Shown: positions 21,853 through 30,429 of the stretch, in pieces | How the letters are laid out: every line of letters begins with the position of its first letter | Position numbering within the stretch: the first letter of the stretch is position 1 | The notes under the pieces: generated by a model | Databases searched by the model: none | Told to the model about the DNA's origin: nothing | Seen by the model: only the letters and a program-made list of their open reading frames with translations | DNA from: Variovorax sp. UMC13 | Lineage (GTDB): Bacteria > Pseudomonadota > Gammaproteobacteria > Burkholderiales > Burkholderiaceae_C | Assembly (NCBI RefSeq): GCF_014170375.1 | Contig: NZ_LZZW01000040.1 | Coordinates: 81,976 to 145,975, forward strand | Reading direction: 5' to 3' | DNA length: 64,000 bases | Made by a program: the position numbers and the translations under genes

Positions 21853-23040
21853 TCACAGGCCCAGCATCGTCTTCGCGATGATCCCGCGCTGCACTTCATT
21901 GGAGCCGCCGAAGATCGACAGCTTGCGGTTGTTGAGGTACTGCGCGGTGGCGGTGGCGGCCTCGGGCGGGCTGCCGTCGAGTGCCAGCGCATCGGCCAGC
22001 TGCGCCTGGGCCCGCGGCCCGACCGCGCGGCGGATCAGCGATGACAGCTCCTGGCGGATCTCGCTGCCCAGCACCTTGAGCGCCGAGCTCTGCACGCCGG
22101 GCGAGCCGCCCGCGGCCACGGTGGCGGTGACGCGCAGGCTGGTGGTCTTGAGGTTCTCCAGCGCGATCTCGACCCGCGCCATGCGGGCCGCGAACAATGG
22201 GTCCTGGTCGAGGGGACGGCCCTGGCGCTGCACGCGCGCCGCCACCGTCTTCAGCCGCTGAAGCGCCGCCACGCAGAAACCGATGCCGGCGTTGCGCTCG
22301 TGCGTGAGCAGGTACTTGGCGCAGGTCCAGCCCTCGTTCTCCTCGCCCACCAGGTTCTCCAGCGGCACGCGCACGTCGGTGAAGAACACCTCGTTGACCT
22401 CGTGTTCGCCGTCCAGCGTGACGATGGGCCGCACCTCCACCCCGGGCGACTTCATGTCGATCAACAGGAAGCTGATGCCGCGCTGGGGGCGCGCGTCCGT
22501 CGAGGTGCGCACCAGGCAGAAGATCATGTCGGCGTGCTGCGCGAGCGTGGTCCAGGTCTTCTGGCCGTTGACGAGGTAGTGTTCGCCCCGCGCGTCGGTG
22601 GTGCGCACGGCGCGGGTGCGCAGCGCGGCCAGGTCCGAGCCGGCGCCGGGCTCGGAGTAGCCCTGGCACCACCAGTCGCTGCCGTCGAGGATGCGCGGCA
22701 GCCAGTGCGCCTTCTGCGCCGGCGTGCCGTAGCGGATCAGCACCGGCCCCAGCATGATCAGGCCGAAGGGCAAGGTGCGCGGCGCATCGGCCAGCGCGCA
22801 TTCGTACTCGAAGATGAAGCGCTCGACCGCGGTCCAGCCCGGCCCGCCGTGCTCGCGCGGCCAGTGGCTCGCGAGCCAGCCGCGCGACTGCAGGATCGCG
22901 TGCCACTGCACCATCTCGGCCTTGGTCAGCGTGCGGCCCTCGGCCACGCGGGTGCGCAGCGCGGCCGGCAGCTGCGTGGCGAGGAAGGCGCGCACCTCGG
23001 TGCGGAAGGCCTCTTCGGCGGCGGTGAAGTCGAGGTCCAT
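21853..23040 (-). CDS. Acyl-CoA dehydrogenase (first of three)
   Basis: 395-aa FAD-dependent acyl-CoA dehydrogenase with the full domain order. It shows the FAD/substrate loop WCQGYSEPGAGSDLAAL, KTWTTLAQHADMIF and the C-terminal FAD-contact motif FGGSNEVQRGIIAK. It introduces an alpha,beta double bond into an acyl-CoA. It is the last gene of the long minus-strand directon, 79 bases after the TctC gene. A 19-codon open frame (MREAFTAPAAFIG...) ending three bases before its ATG could be a leader or the remnant of another gene. Chain specificity is not readable. Confidence 0.92.
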   Translation of the reverse strand: MDLDFTAAEEAFRTEVRAFLATQLPAALRTRVAEGRTLTKAEMVQWHAILQSRGWLASHWPREHGGPGWTAVERFIFEYECALADAPRTLPFGLIMLGPVLIRYGTPAQKAHWLPRILDGSDWWCQGYSEPGAGSDLAALRTRAVRTTDARGEHYLVNGQKTWTTLAQHADMIFCLVRTSTDARPQRGISFLLIDMKSPGVEVRPIVTLDGEHEVNEVFFTDVRVPLENLVGEENEGWTCAKYLLTHERNAGIGFCVAALQRLKTVAARVQRQGRPLDQDPLFAARMARVEIALENLKTTSLRVTATVAAGGSPGVQSSALKVLGSEIRQELSSLIRRAVGPRAQAQLADALALDGSPPEAATATAQYLNNRKLSIFGGSNEVQRGIIAKTMLGL

Positions 23041-23119
23041 CGTCAGCGGACCCCGTGCGTGCGGCCGATGAAGGCAGCGGGGGCAGTGAAGGCTTCGCGC
23101 ATGGTGCGGGTGCTCCTCG

Positions 23120-24112
23120 TCATTCCAGCGCGATGCCGCCGATGCTCTGGATCAGCTTGCCCCAGAGCACGGTGTCCTCGCGCACCGTGCGGGCGAAGCG
23201 CGCCGGGTCGGGGTCGCCGATCTCGTAGCCGATCTGGGCCAGCGCGGCGCGCATGTCCTCGGTCTTCATCACGGCCGCGAAGTCGGCCATCAGCGTCGCG
23301 ACCAGCGGCTTGGGCATGTTCGCCGGACCGAAGATGCCCAGCCAGCCGACCAGCGGGCCGAGCGTGGGATAGCCGGCCTCGGGAAAGTTGGGGATCGCGG
23401 GGAAGGCCGCGACGCGGCCGGTGCCGGTGATCGCCAGCCCGCGCAGCCGGCTGCCCGGCTGCAGGAAGGCGGCGGACGAACCGATGTCGCACATCACGGC
23501 GCTCAGCTGGCCGCCGATCAGGTCGTTGATCGCCGCCGCGCAGCCCTTGTAGGGCACGTGCACCAGGTCGACGCCGGCCGCGTGCTTGAAGGCCTCGCCG
23601 ATCAGGTGGCCCAGCGTGCCGTTGCCGTAGGAGCCATAGCTCATGCTGCCCGGCCGGGCCTTGGCCGCGGCCACGAACTCGCCGAGGGTCCTGGCGGGGT
23701 TGTCGGCGTTGACCAGCATCACCAGCGGCGTGACGCCGATCTGCGCGATCGGCGTGAGGTCCTTCGTGGCGTCGTAGGGCAGCTTCTTCATCAGGTGCGG
23801 CAGCACGGTGATGGTGGAGCCGGCCGCGAGGATCAGCGAGCTGCCGTCGGGCGCGGAGCGCACGATGTTGTCCACGCCCAGCACGCCCGAGGCGCCCGGC
23901 CGGTTCTCGACGATCACGGGCTGGCCCATGGCCGGCGCCACCTTGGTCGCGAGCCGGCGCGCGATGGTGTCGATGCCGCCACCGGGCGGCACGGTGACCA
24001 CGATGCGGCCGGGCTTGCTGAGCGTGGGCGCGGCCTGCGCCCAGGCCGGCGGCTGCAGCGCCACCGCCGCCACCGCGCACAGCGCGGCCCGAATCCAAAG
24101 ATGCTTCGTCAT
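23120..24112 (-). CDS. TctC/Bug-family periplasmic solute receptor
   Basis: 330-aa receptor with a Sec signal (MTKHLWIRAALCAVAAVALQ, A-W-A-Q cleavage region) and the segments VPPGGGIDTIARRLATK, ENRPGASGVLGVDNI and MSYGSYGNGTLGH. It lies between a nitronate monooxygenase-like gene and an acyl-CoA dehydrogenase gene in the directon, so it likely binds the same acid that the ligases activate. It is the third orphan TctC receptor of the window. Confidence 0.92.
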   Translation of the reverse strand: MTKHLWIRAALCAVAAVALQPPAWAQAAPTLSKPGRIVVTVPPGGGIDTIARRLATKVAPAMGQPVIVENRPGASGVLGVDNIVRSAPDGSSLILAAGSTITVLPHLMKKLPYDATKDLTPIAQIGVTPLVMLVNADNPARTLGEFVAAAKARPGSMSYGSYGNGTLGHLIGEAFKHAAGVDLVHVPYKGCAAAINDLIGGQLSAVMCDIGSSAAFLQPGSRLRGLAITGTGRVAAFPAIPNFPEAGYPTLGPLVGWLGIFGPANMPKPLVATLMADFAAVMKTEDMRAALAQIGYEIGDPDPARFARTVREDTVLWGKLIQSIGGIALE

Positions 24113-24147
24113 GCCTGTCTCCTTCTGTTGTTTATCTCGAACCCGAC

Positions 24148-25125
24148 TCAGGCCGCGGTGCGCCGGCGGCCCAGCCCCTCGCCCAGCGCAGCGTCGTACT
24201 CGGCCGCCAGCCGGTCGATCAGCGCCGCAGCCGGCAGCACGCGGTCGATGGCGCCGATGCCCTGGCCGCAGCCCCAGACGTCCTTCCAGGCCTTGGGCTT
24301 GATGCGGCCGGTGCCCAGGTTCATCGCGCCCGGGTCGCCGGCCGCGAGCTGGTCGGGGTCGAGGCCGGCCGCGACGATCGAGGGGCGCAGGTAGTTGCCG
24401 TGCACGCCGGTGAAGAGGTTGGTGTGCACCACGTCGCGGGCCGTGCTGTCGACGATCATCTTCTTGTAGGCCGCCGCGGCGTTGGCCTCCTCGGTGGCGA
24501 TGAAGGCCGAGCCCATGTAGGCCAGGTCGGCGCCCATGGCGCGCGCCGCCAGGACCGAACGGCCGCTGGCGATGGCGCCCGACAGCACCAGCGGGCCGTC
24601 GAACCACTGGCGGATCTCCTGCACCAGCGCGAAGGGCGACTGCGTGCCCGCATGGCCGCCGGCGCCGGCCGCCACCGCGATCAGGCCGTCGGCGCCCTTC
24701 TCGATCGCCTTGCGCGCGAAGGCGTTGTCGATCACATCGTGCAGCACGATGCCGCCGTAGGCATGGACCGCCTCGTTCACCTCGGGCCGCGCGCCCAGTG
24801 AGGTGATCACGATCGGCACCTTGAAGCGCGCGCAGACCTCGAGGTCCTGCTGCAGCCGGTCGTTCGTGCGGTGCACGATCTGGTTGACCGCGAAGGGCGC
24901 GGCCGGCCGATCCGGATGGGCGCGGTCGTGCGCGGCGAGCGCGTCGGTGATCCGCTGCAGCCAGCGCGCCAGTTCCTCCTGCGGTCGCGCGTTGAGCGCC
25001 GGGAAGGAACCGACGATGCCGGCCTTGCACTGGGCGATCACCAGTTCGGGGTTCGAGATGATGAACAGCGGCGAGGCGATCACCGGCAGCCGCAGCCGCT
25101 CGGAAAGGATCGGGGGAAGGCGCAT
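24148..25125 (-). CDS. Nitronate monooxygenase / 2-nitropropane dioxygenase family flavoprotein
   Basis: 325-aa FMN-dependent TIM barrel. GAGGHAG (in VAAGAGGHAGTQSPF) is the diagnostic motif of nitronate monooxygenases, and SGAIASGRSVLAARAMGAD matches the phosphate-binding segment. Members oxidise alkyl nitronates or act as NADH:quinone reductases or enoyl reductases. The ATG at 25125 has an AGGAG site eight bases upstream (TCCAGGAGTCCACGCATG on the minus strand). In this CoA-ester pathway an enoyl-reductase or nitro-group role are alternatives; the sequence does not decide. Confidence 0.88.
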   Translation of the reverse strand: MRLPPILSERLRLPVIASPLFIISNPELVIAQCKAGIVGSFPALNARPQEELARWLQRITDALAAHDRAHPDRPAAPFAVNQIVHRTNDRLQQDLEVCARFKVPIVITSLGARPEVNEAVHAYGGIVLHDVIDNAFARKAIEKGADGLIAVAAGAGGHAGTQSPFALVQEIRQWFDGPLVLSGAIASGRSVLAARAMGADLAYMGSAFIATEEANAAAAYKKMIVDSTARDVVHTNLFTGVHGNYLRPSIVAAGLDPDQLAAGDPGAMNLGTGRIKPKAWKDVWGCGQGIGAIDRVLPAAALIDRLAAEYDAALGEGLGRRRTAA

Positions 25126-25200
25126 GCGTGGACTCCTGGAGGCGATGGGCGGGCACACCGGCGGCGCACGTCCCGCGGGACGCGCCTCGACGGTGGGGCT

Positions 25201-26721
25201 TCAGATGCGGCGCGTCTGGTCGCGCCAGTAGGGTTCGCGCAGCAGGCGCTTGAAGATCTTGCCGGTGTCCTCGCGCGGCAGCGCGGCATGGAAGTCGATG
25301 GTGCGCGGCACCTTGAAGTTGGCGATGTGCGCGCGCAGGAAGGCCTGGATGCGGGCCGCATCGAGCTCGGCGCCGGGCCGCAGCTGCACCGCGGCCGCCA
25401 CGCCCTCGCCGAACTCCTCGTCGGGAATGCCGAACACCGCGCAGTCGGCCACGCCGGGCATGCCCTGCAGCACGGCCTCGACCTCGGCCGGGTAGATGTT
25501 CACGCCGCCCGAGATGATCATGTCGGTGCGCCGGTCGCAGATATAGAGGAAGCCGCGTTCGTCGAGGTAGCCCACGTCGCCGAGCGCCACCAGGCCGTCC
25601 TGTTCCATCGCGTCGCGCGCCGCCTGGTTGTTGACGTAGGTGAAGTCGGGCAAGGCGGGCTGGCGCACATGGATCGCGCCCACCTGGCCCGCGGGCAGCG
25701 CGCGGCCCGCCTCGTCGACGATGCGCAGCTGCGCCGGCCCCAGCGCCTGGCCCACCGAACCCGGGTTGGCCAGCCAGGTGGGCGAATCGATGAAGGTCAC
25801 GTAGCCGGTCTCGCTGGCGCCGTAGGCCTCGGTGATGACCGGTCCGAACCAGTCGATCATGCGGCGCTTGACCTCGGGCGGACAGGGCGAGCCGGTGGAG
25901 GCCACATGGCGCAGCGTGGCCACGCTGAAGCGCGCGCGCTCGGCCTCGCCCAGTGCCAGCAGCCGGCGGTACATGGTGGGCACCAGGTAGGCGTGGGTCA
26001 CCGCATGGCGCTCGATCAGCTCGAGCGTGCGCAGCGCGTCGAAGGCGGGTTCGAGGATCAGCGTCGCGCCCGCGTCGCAGGCCTGCACCAGGTACATGGT
26101 GGAGGCGCTGTGGTAGATCGGCGCGCACAGCATGGCGGTGACGCCGGGCGCCATGCCCGAGGCGATGCGGCCGATGCGGCGCGACTCCAGCTCGAGCGCA
26201 TCGCGCACTTCGGGCGCCAGCGCGAGCCGGCGCACGCCCTTGGGCTTGCCGGTGGTGCCCGAGGTGTATTGCACCGAGCCGAAATGCAGCCGCGGGCGCG
26301 ATGCCATCGGCGGCACGCCGACGCCGAAACCGTCCCAGCGCGCGGCCCGGCCCGACACGTCGGGCAGCGGCCGCGCCGGGTCGGCCGGCACCGCCACCAG
26401 CGCAACCCCGGCCGGCACGCCGGCCAGCACCTGCGCGAGCAGGTCGTCGTGCACGAACAGCATCGCGGCGCCGCTGTCCTCGAGCATGAAGGCGGCCTCG
26501 GGCGGCTTGCAGTGCCAGTTGAGCGAGACGAAGTAGACGCCGGCCCGGCGGCAGGCCAGGATCAACGCCGCATAGGCCGGGCTGTTGCGCATCATCACGG
26601 CCACCGTCTGGCCATGTGCCACGGCCGCGGCCTCGAGGCCGGCGCAGAGTCGCTCGACCTCGGCCTCCATCCATTCGGGCGTGAAGGTGCGGCCGGAAAA
26701 AACGATCGTGGGGTAGCTCAT
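25201..26721 (-). CDS. AMP-forming acyl-CoA synthetase (first of two)
   Basis: 506-aa ANL-superfamily ligase. P-loop-like motif YTSGTTGKPKGVRR, acyl pocket and A5 segment EAYGASETG, GDVGYLDERGFLYICDRRTDM (A7/A8) and the C-terminal catalytic lysine in DTGKIFKRLLR. It activates a carboxylic acid as acyl-AMP and transfers it to CoA. The ATG at 26721 follows CAGGAGACAACCGAG. It lies in the directon downstream of the acyl-CoA dehydrogenase pair. Two different ligases in one directon suggest activation of two pathway acids or of a substrate and a later cleavage product. Confidence 0.92.
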   Translation of the reverse strand: MSYPTIVFSGRTFTPEWMEAEVERLCAGLEAAAVAHGQTVAVMMRNSPAYAALILACRRAGVYFVSLNWHCKPPEAAFMLEDSGAAMLFVHDDLLAQVLAGVPAGVALVAVPADPARPLPDVSGRAARWDGFGVGVPPMASRPRLHFGSVQYTSGTTGKPKGVRRLALAPEVRDALELESRRIGRIASGMAPGVTAMLCAPIYHSASTMYLVQACDAGATLILEPAFDALRTLELIERHAVTHAYLVPTMYRRLLALGEAERARFSVATLRHVASTGSPCPPEVKRRMIDWFGPVITEAYGASETGYVTFIDSPTWLANPGSVGQALGPAQLRIVDEAGRALPAGQVGAIHVRQPALPDFTYVNNQAARDAMEQDGLVALGDVGYLDERGFLYICDRRTDMIISGGVNIYPAEVEAVLQGMPGVADCAVFGIPDEEFGEGVAAAVQLRPGAELDAARIQAFLRAHIANFKVPRTIDFHAALPREDTGKIFKRLLREPYWRDQTRRI

Positions 26722-26755
26722 CTCGGTTGTCTCCTGTTGTTCTTCTCGTTCGTTC

Positions 26756-27790
26756 TCAGCGGCCCTGCAGCGCCGCCAGCGCCGCGCCGGCATGGCGCGC
26801 GCCGACGGTCATGGCGCGGCGCAGGTAGAGGCCCGCATCGTGCTCGTCGGCAAAGCCGATCGCGCCATGGAACTGCACCACCTCCTGCGTGACGCGCAAC
26901 GCGGCCGCGGACGCGCGCTGCACCGCGGCCGCCGCGGCCCAGGCCGCGCGCGCGGTGCCGGCGGCGCGCGCGGCCTCGTGCACCAGCGCCCGCGTGGCGG
27001 TGACGTCCACATGGCAGTCGGTGGCACGGTGCTGCAGCGCCTGGAAGCTGCCGATCGGCACGCCGAACTGGCGCCGCAGCCGCAGGTAATCGAGCGCCAG
27101 GCGCAAGGCCGCGTCCATGAGGCCGCAGAGGTAGGCCGCATCGCCCAGCCAGGCGAGCTGCCGGCCGCGCGCCCAGGCCGCTTCGCCCACCGCGCCCGAC
27201 AGCAGGCACGGCGCATCGGCCCAGGCCGCGGGCTCGATGGCCAGGTCGGCCAGCCGGCTGCCGTCCACCGCATGGCGCACGCGCAGGGCAATGCCGTGGG
27301 CGGCCGGGTCGAGCCCTCGCGCCTCGAAGTCCGCGCCCTGCCCGCTCGCGACCAGCCACTGCGCCGCCGCGTCGCCCTCGGGCACCAGCGAGGCCGTGCG
27401 CGTGCCGTCCGCGCCGCGCTCGGCCTGCGCCAGCGCGACATGGGCCGTGCCTTCGATCAGCGCCTGCAGCGTGGGCGCGGCGGCGTCGCCGCCCTCGGCC
27501 AGCACCGCCGCCGCCGCCATGCCCGCCGTGAGCGGCGGCATGAGCAGCGCGCGTCCGGCTTCCTCGGCGACCACGCAGAGCGCCGGTGCGCCGAGTTCCA
27601 GGCCGCCTGCCGCCTCGGGCACCGCGATGCCGAGCCAGCCGAGTCCGGCGATGGCCTTCCAGGCATCGGCCTCCCATGCAGGCCCGCCTTCGTGCACGCG
27701 GCGCGCGGCGCCCGGTCCGCCGTGCGAGGCCGCGAAGTCGGCGGCGCTCTCGGCAATCATGCGCAGGGGTGCGCTCGCTTCGGCGTTCAT
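26756..27790 (-). CDS. Acyl-CoA dehydrogenase-like subunit, short (probable partner of the next gene)
   Basis: 344 aa, shorter than the usual 380-400. The C-terminal helical domain is recognisable (LRRQFGVPIGSFQALQHRA, VQFHGAIGFADEHDAGLYL), but the middle beta domain is degenerate and the active-site loop and the terminal GG-S/T-x-EVQR motif are absent. Such truncated, residue-poor ACADs occur as one half of heteromeric dehydrogenases such as the FadE pairs of steroid side-chain breakdown. It overlaps the following full ACAD gene by four bases (27787-27790), which supports a heteromer made in equal amounts (inference). Confidence 0.88.
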   Translation of the reverse strand: MNAEASAPLRMIAESAADFAASHGGPGAARRVHEGGPAWEADAWKAIAGLGWLGIAVPEAAGGLELGAPALCVVAEEAGRALLMPPLTAGMAAAAVLAEGGDAAAPTLQALIEGTAHVALAQAERGADGTRTASLVPEGDAAAQWLVASGQGADFEARGLDPAAHGIALRVRHAVDGSRLADLAIEPAAWADAPCLLSGAVGEAAWARGRQLAWLGDAAYLCGLMDAALRLALDYLRLRRQFGVPIGSFQALQHRATDCHVDVTATRALVHEAARAAGTARAAWAAAAAVQRASAAALRVTQEVVQFHGAIGFADEHDAGLYLRRAMTVGARHAGAALAALQGR

Positions 27791-28947
27791 GGCTTGGCTC
27801 CGGCGACCGGCAGGCCCAGCACCCGCGTCGCGATGATGTTGCGTTGCACTTCGCTGCTGCCGCCGTAGATGCCCAGGCGGCGCGCCTGCAGGAACATCTC
27901 GGTGGCGTCGAGCAGGTCGGCGCCATGGCGGGTGGCGTCGCGCAGCGCGGCGGCCGGGCCCGCGACCTGCCGCACCAGTTCGAGGAGCCGGTGCACGGTG
28001 TCGGTGGCCAGCAGCTTGAGGTAGGAGCTGTCGGCGGCGAGGCCCTGCTCCGCCGCTTCGGCGGCTTCGAGATACGCCGCGACCAGCGTCTCGACCTCCA
28101 CCTCGGCCAGCGCCACGGCCTCGTGCACGCCGGGCGGCACGCGCTCCGCGGGCGTGGCGCGCAGCATCATGCGCAGACGCTCCAGCGCCCGCAGCGCCTG
28201 CGCGGGCGCGCCGATGCGCAGCCGCTCCTCGCTGAGCACCGCGGTCGCCACCTGCCAGCCCTTGTCGATCTCGCCGACCACGTTCTCCAGCGGCACCACC
28301 ACCTCGTCGAGGAAAACCTCGGCGAACTCCTCGTCGCCTGCGATGGTGCGGATCGGCCGGCGCCGGATGCCCGGTGTCTTCATTTCGATCAGCACGAAAG
28401 TGATGCCATGCTGCGGCTTGCCGCTGCTGGCGGTGCGCACCAGCGCGAACATCCAGTCGGCGTGGTGGCCCCAGGTGGTCCAGATCTTGTGGCCGTTGAT
28501 GACCAGGGTGTCGCCGCGCACTTCGGCGCGGGTGCGCAGGCTGGCCAGGTCGGATCCCGAACCCGGCTCGGAATAGCCCTGGCACCAGATCGCGTCGCCC
28601 GCGAGGATCGGCCCCAGGTGGCGCTGCTGCTGCGCCGGCGTGCCGCGCGCGATCAGCATCGGGCCGATGTGGTTCAGGCCCTGCGTCGGGAAGTCGGGGG
28701 TGCCGGCGCGCGCCATCTCCTCCATCAGGATCACCTGCTGCACCGGGCTCGCGCCCATGCCGCCGTGCGTGCGCGGCCAGTGCGGCGCGATCCAGCCGCG
28801 CTGCGACAGCGCGCGGTACCAGGGCATGCCCTCGGCGGGCAGCGGACGGAAGGTCTTGTGGCGCAAGGCCTCGGGCACGTGGGCCGCGAGCCAGTCGCGC
28901 ACCTCGTGGCGGAAGGCCGCGTCGGCGGCCGATTCGGGTCTGAGCAT
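27787..28947 (-). CDS. Acyl-CoA dehydrogenase (full-length partner of the coupled pair)
   Basis: 386-aa acyl-CoA dehydrogenase retaining the FAD loop WCQGYSEPGSGSDLASL, KIWTTWGHHADWMF and YGGSSEVQRNIIA at the C-terminus. It starts 18 bases after the aldehyde dehydrogenase gene and its stop overlaps the short ACAD start. It resembles the ACAD at 21853 (shared Glu-Pro-Gly-x-Gly-Ser-Asp loop and WPR-HGG segment), suggesting a family of paralogues for successive dehydrogenations within this one pathway. Confidence 0.92.
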   Translation of the reverse strand: MLRPESAADAAFRHEVRDWLAAHVPEALRHKTFRPLPAEGMPWYRALSQRGWIAPHWPRTHGGMGASPVQQVILMEEMARAGTPDFPTQGLNHIGPMLIARGTPAQQQRHLGPILAGDAIWCQGYSEPGSGSDLASLRTRAEVRGDTLVINGHKIWTTWGHHADWMFALVRTASSGKPQHGITFVLIEMKTPGIRRRPIRTIAGDEEFAEVFLDEVVVPLENVVGEIDKGWQVATAVLSEERLRIGAPAQALRALERLRMMLRATPAERVPPGVHEAVALAEVEVETLVAAYLEAAEAAEQGLAADSSYLKLLATDTVHRLLELVRQVAGPAAALRDATRHGADLLDATEMFLQARRLGIYGGSSEVQRNIIATRVLGLPVAGAKP

Positions 28948-28965
28948 GGTGGCAATCGCGGCCGC

Positions 28966-30429
28966 CTAGAGGCTGCCGATCTCCTGGTAGACGTGTTTGA
29001 TCTCGAGGAAGTCGTGCATGCCCTCGGCCCCATGGAGCCGGCCGAAGCCGCTCTCCTTGTAGCCGCCGACCTCGGCTTCCGCGAACAGCTTGTTGTGGGC
29101 GTTGATCCACACGGTGCCGCAGCGGATCTCGCGCGCGATGCGCTGGGCGCGCGCGCTGTCGCGCGACCACACGCTCGCGCCCAGCCCGAAGCGGGTGGCG
29201 TTGGCCAGCACGACCGCGCCGCGGTCGTCGTCGAAGGCCTCGAGCGTCATCAGCGGCGCGAAGTGCTCGTCCTGCACCGCCGGGCACTGCGGGTCGTCGA
29301 CCTCCACCAGCGTGGGCGACACGAAGGCGCCGTGCGCCGGCAGGTCCGCCACCGGGCCGCCGCGCACCACCAGGCGATGGCGCTCGCCCAGTTGCTCGAC
29401 CAGGCCCAGGATGCGGTCGCGGTTCGCGCGGTCGATCACCGCACCCATGCGGCTGTCGGGCAGGTGCCCCGGGCCGACGCGGAAGTCGCGCATCGCCGCC
29501 GCCATCGCATCGCGGAAGTCGCCCAGCAGGCGGCGCTGCACCAGGATCCGGCTCGCGGCCGTGCACTGCTGGCCCGACAGGATGGTGCCGGCCGCGAGGA
29601 TCTCGCGCACCGCCAGGCCCAGGTCGGCGTCGTCGCAGACCACGCAGGGCGCCTTGCCGCCGAGCTCGAGCGACAGCCGCTTGAGCTGCGGCGCGGCGGC
29701 CGCCATGATGGCCTTGCCGACGGCGGTGCTGCCGGTGTAGCTCAGCACGTCGACGCCGGGCGCGGTGACGAAGGCCTGCGCCGCCTCGCTGCCGGCCTCG
29801 TGCACGATGTTGACGGTGCCGGGCGGCAGGCCCTCGGTCTCGGCCAGGCGCTGCGCCACGCGGTGCATGAACAGCGCGGCCTGCGGCGCCGCCTTGACGA
29901 CCACCGTACAGCCGGCCGCCAGCGCCGGTGCGAGCGAGCGCACGAACAGGATCAGCGGCGCGTTCCAGGGCACGATGATCGCCACCACGCCCGCGGCCTC
30001 GTGCGTGATCAGCGAGCGCACGCCCGGCGCGGGCTCGAGCACGCGGCCGGCCGCGCTGCGCGCCATGCCCGCGTAGTAGCGCAGTTCGGAGGCCGCGCCC
30101 TCGACCTCGCCGGCCGACTCGCGCAGCACCTTGCCGTTCTCCAGCGTGAGCAGCAGCGCGAGCGATGCCGCGTCGGCCGCCAGCCGGTTCGCCATGTCGA
30201 GCAGCACCTGGGCGCGCAGCCGCGGGCTGTGGCGCCAGGGCGTGGTCTCGAAGGCCTGGCGCGCGGCATCGATCGCGGCCCGGGCCTCGACCGCGCCGCC
30301 GGCCGGCGCATGGCCGACCAGCGTGCCGTCGGCCGGGTTGGTCGACGCGAAGGACGGGCCCGCGGGCAGCCACTGGCCGCCGATCCAGTGCGCGGCCTGC
30401 GTGTCCCAGCGCATGGCCTCGGCGCTCAT
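28966..30429 (-). CDS. Aldehyde dehydrogenase (second)
   Basis: 487-aa ALDH with IIVPWNAPLILFVRS, SYTGSTAVGKAIM, LELGGKAPCVVCDD and the nucleophile in SGQQCTAASR (Cys at about residue 289). Its ATG overlaps the stop of the upstream ligase by four bases. Within an acyl-CoA pathway it probably oxidises an aldehyde to the acid that one of the ligases then activates; an aldehyde is also what a retro-aldol step by the thiolase-like/DUF35 pair would release (inference). It is clearly homologous to the ALDH at 7794, including the same HNKLFAEAE C-terminal block. Confidence 0.92.
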   Translation of the reverse strand: MSAEAMRWDTQAAHWIGGQWLPAGPSFASTNPADGTLVGHAPAGGAVEARAAIDAARQAFETTPWRHSPRLRAQVLLDMANRLAADAASLALLLTLENGKVLRESAGEVEGAASELRYYAGMARSAAGRVLEPAPGVRSLITHEAAGVVAIIVPWNAPLILFVRSLAPALAAGCTVVVKAAPQAALFMHRVAQRLAETEGLPPGTVNIVHEAGSEAAQAFVTAPGVDVLSYTGSTAVGKAIMAAAAPQLKRLSLELGGKAPCVVCDDADLGLAVREILAAGTILSGQQCTAASRILVQRRLLGDFRDAMAAAMRDFRVGPGHLPDSRMGAVIDRANRDRILGLVEQLGERHRLVVRGGPVADLPAHGAFVSPTLVEVDDPQCPAVQDEHFAPLMTLEAFDDDRGAVVLANATRFGLGASVWSRDSARAQRIAREIRCGTVWINAHNKLFAEAEVGGYKESGFGRLHGAEGMHDFLEIKHVYQEIGSL

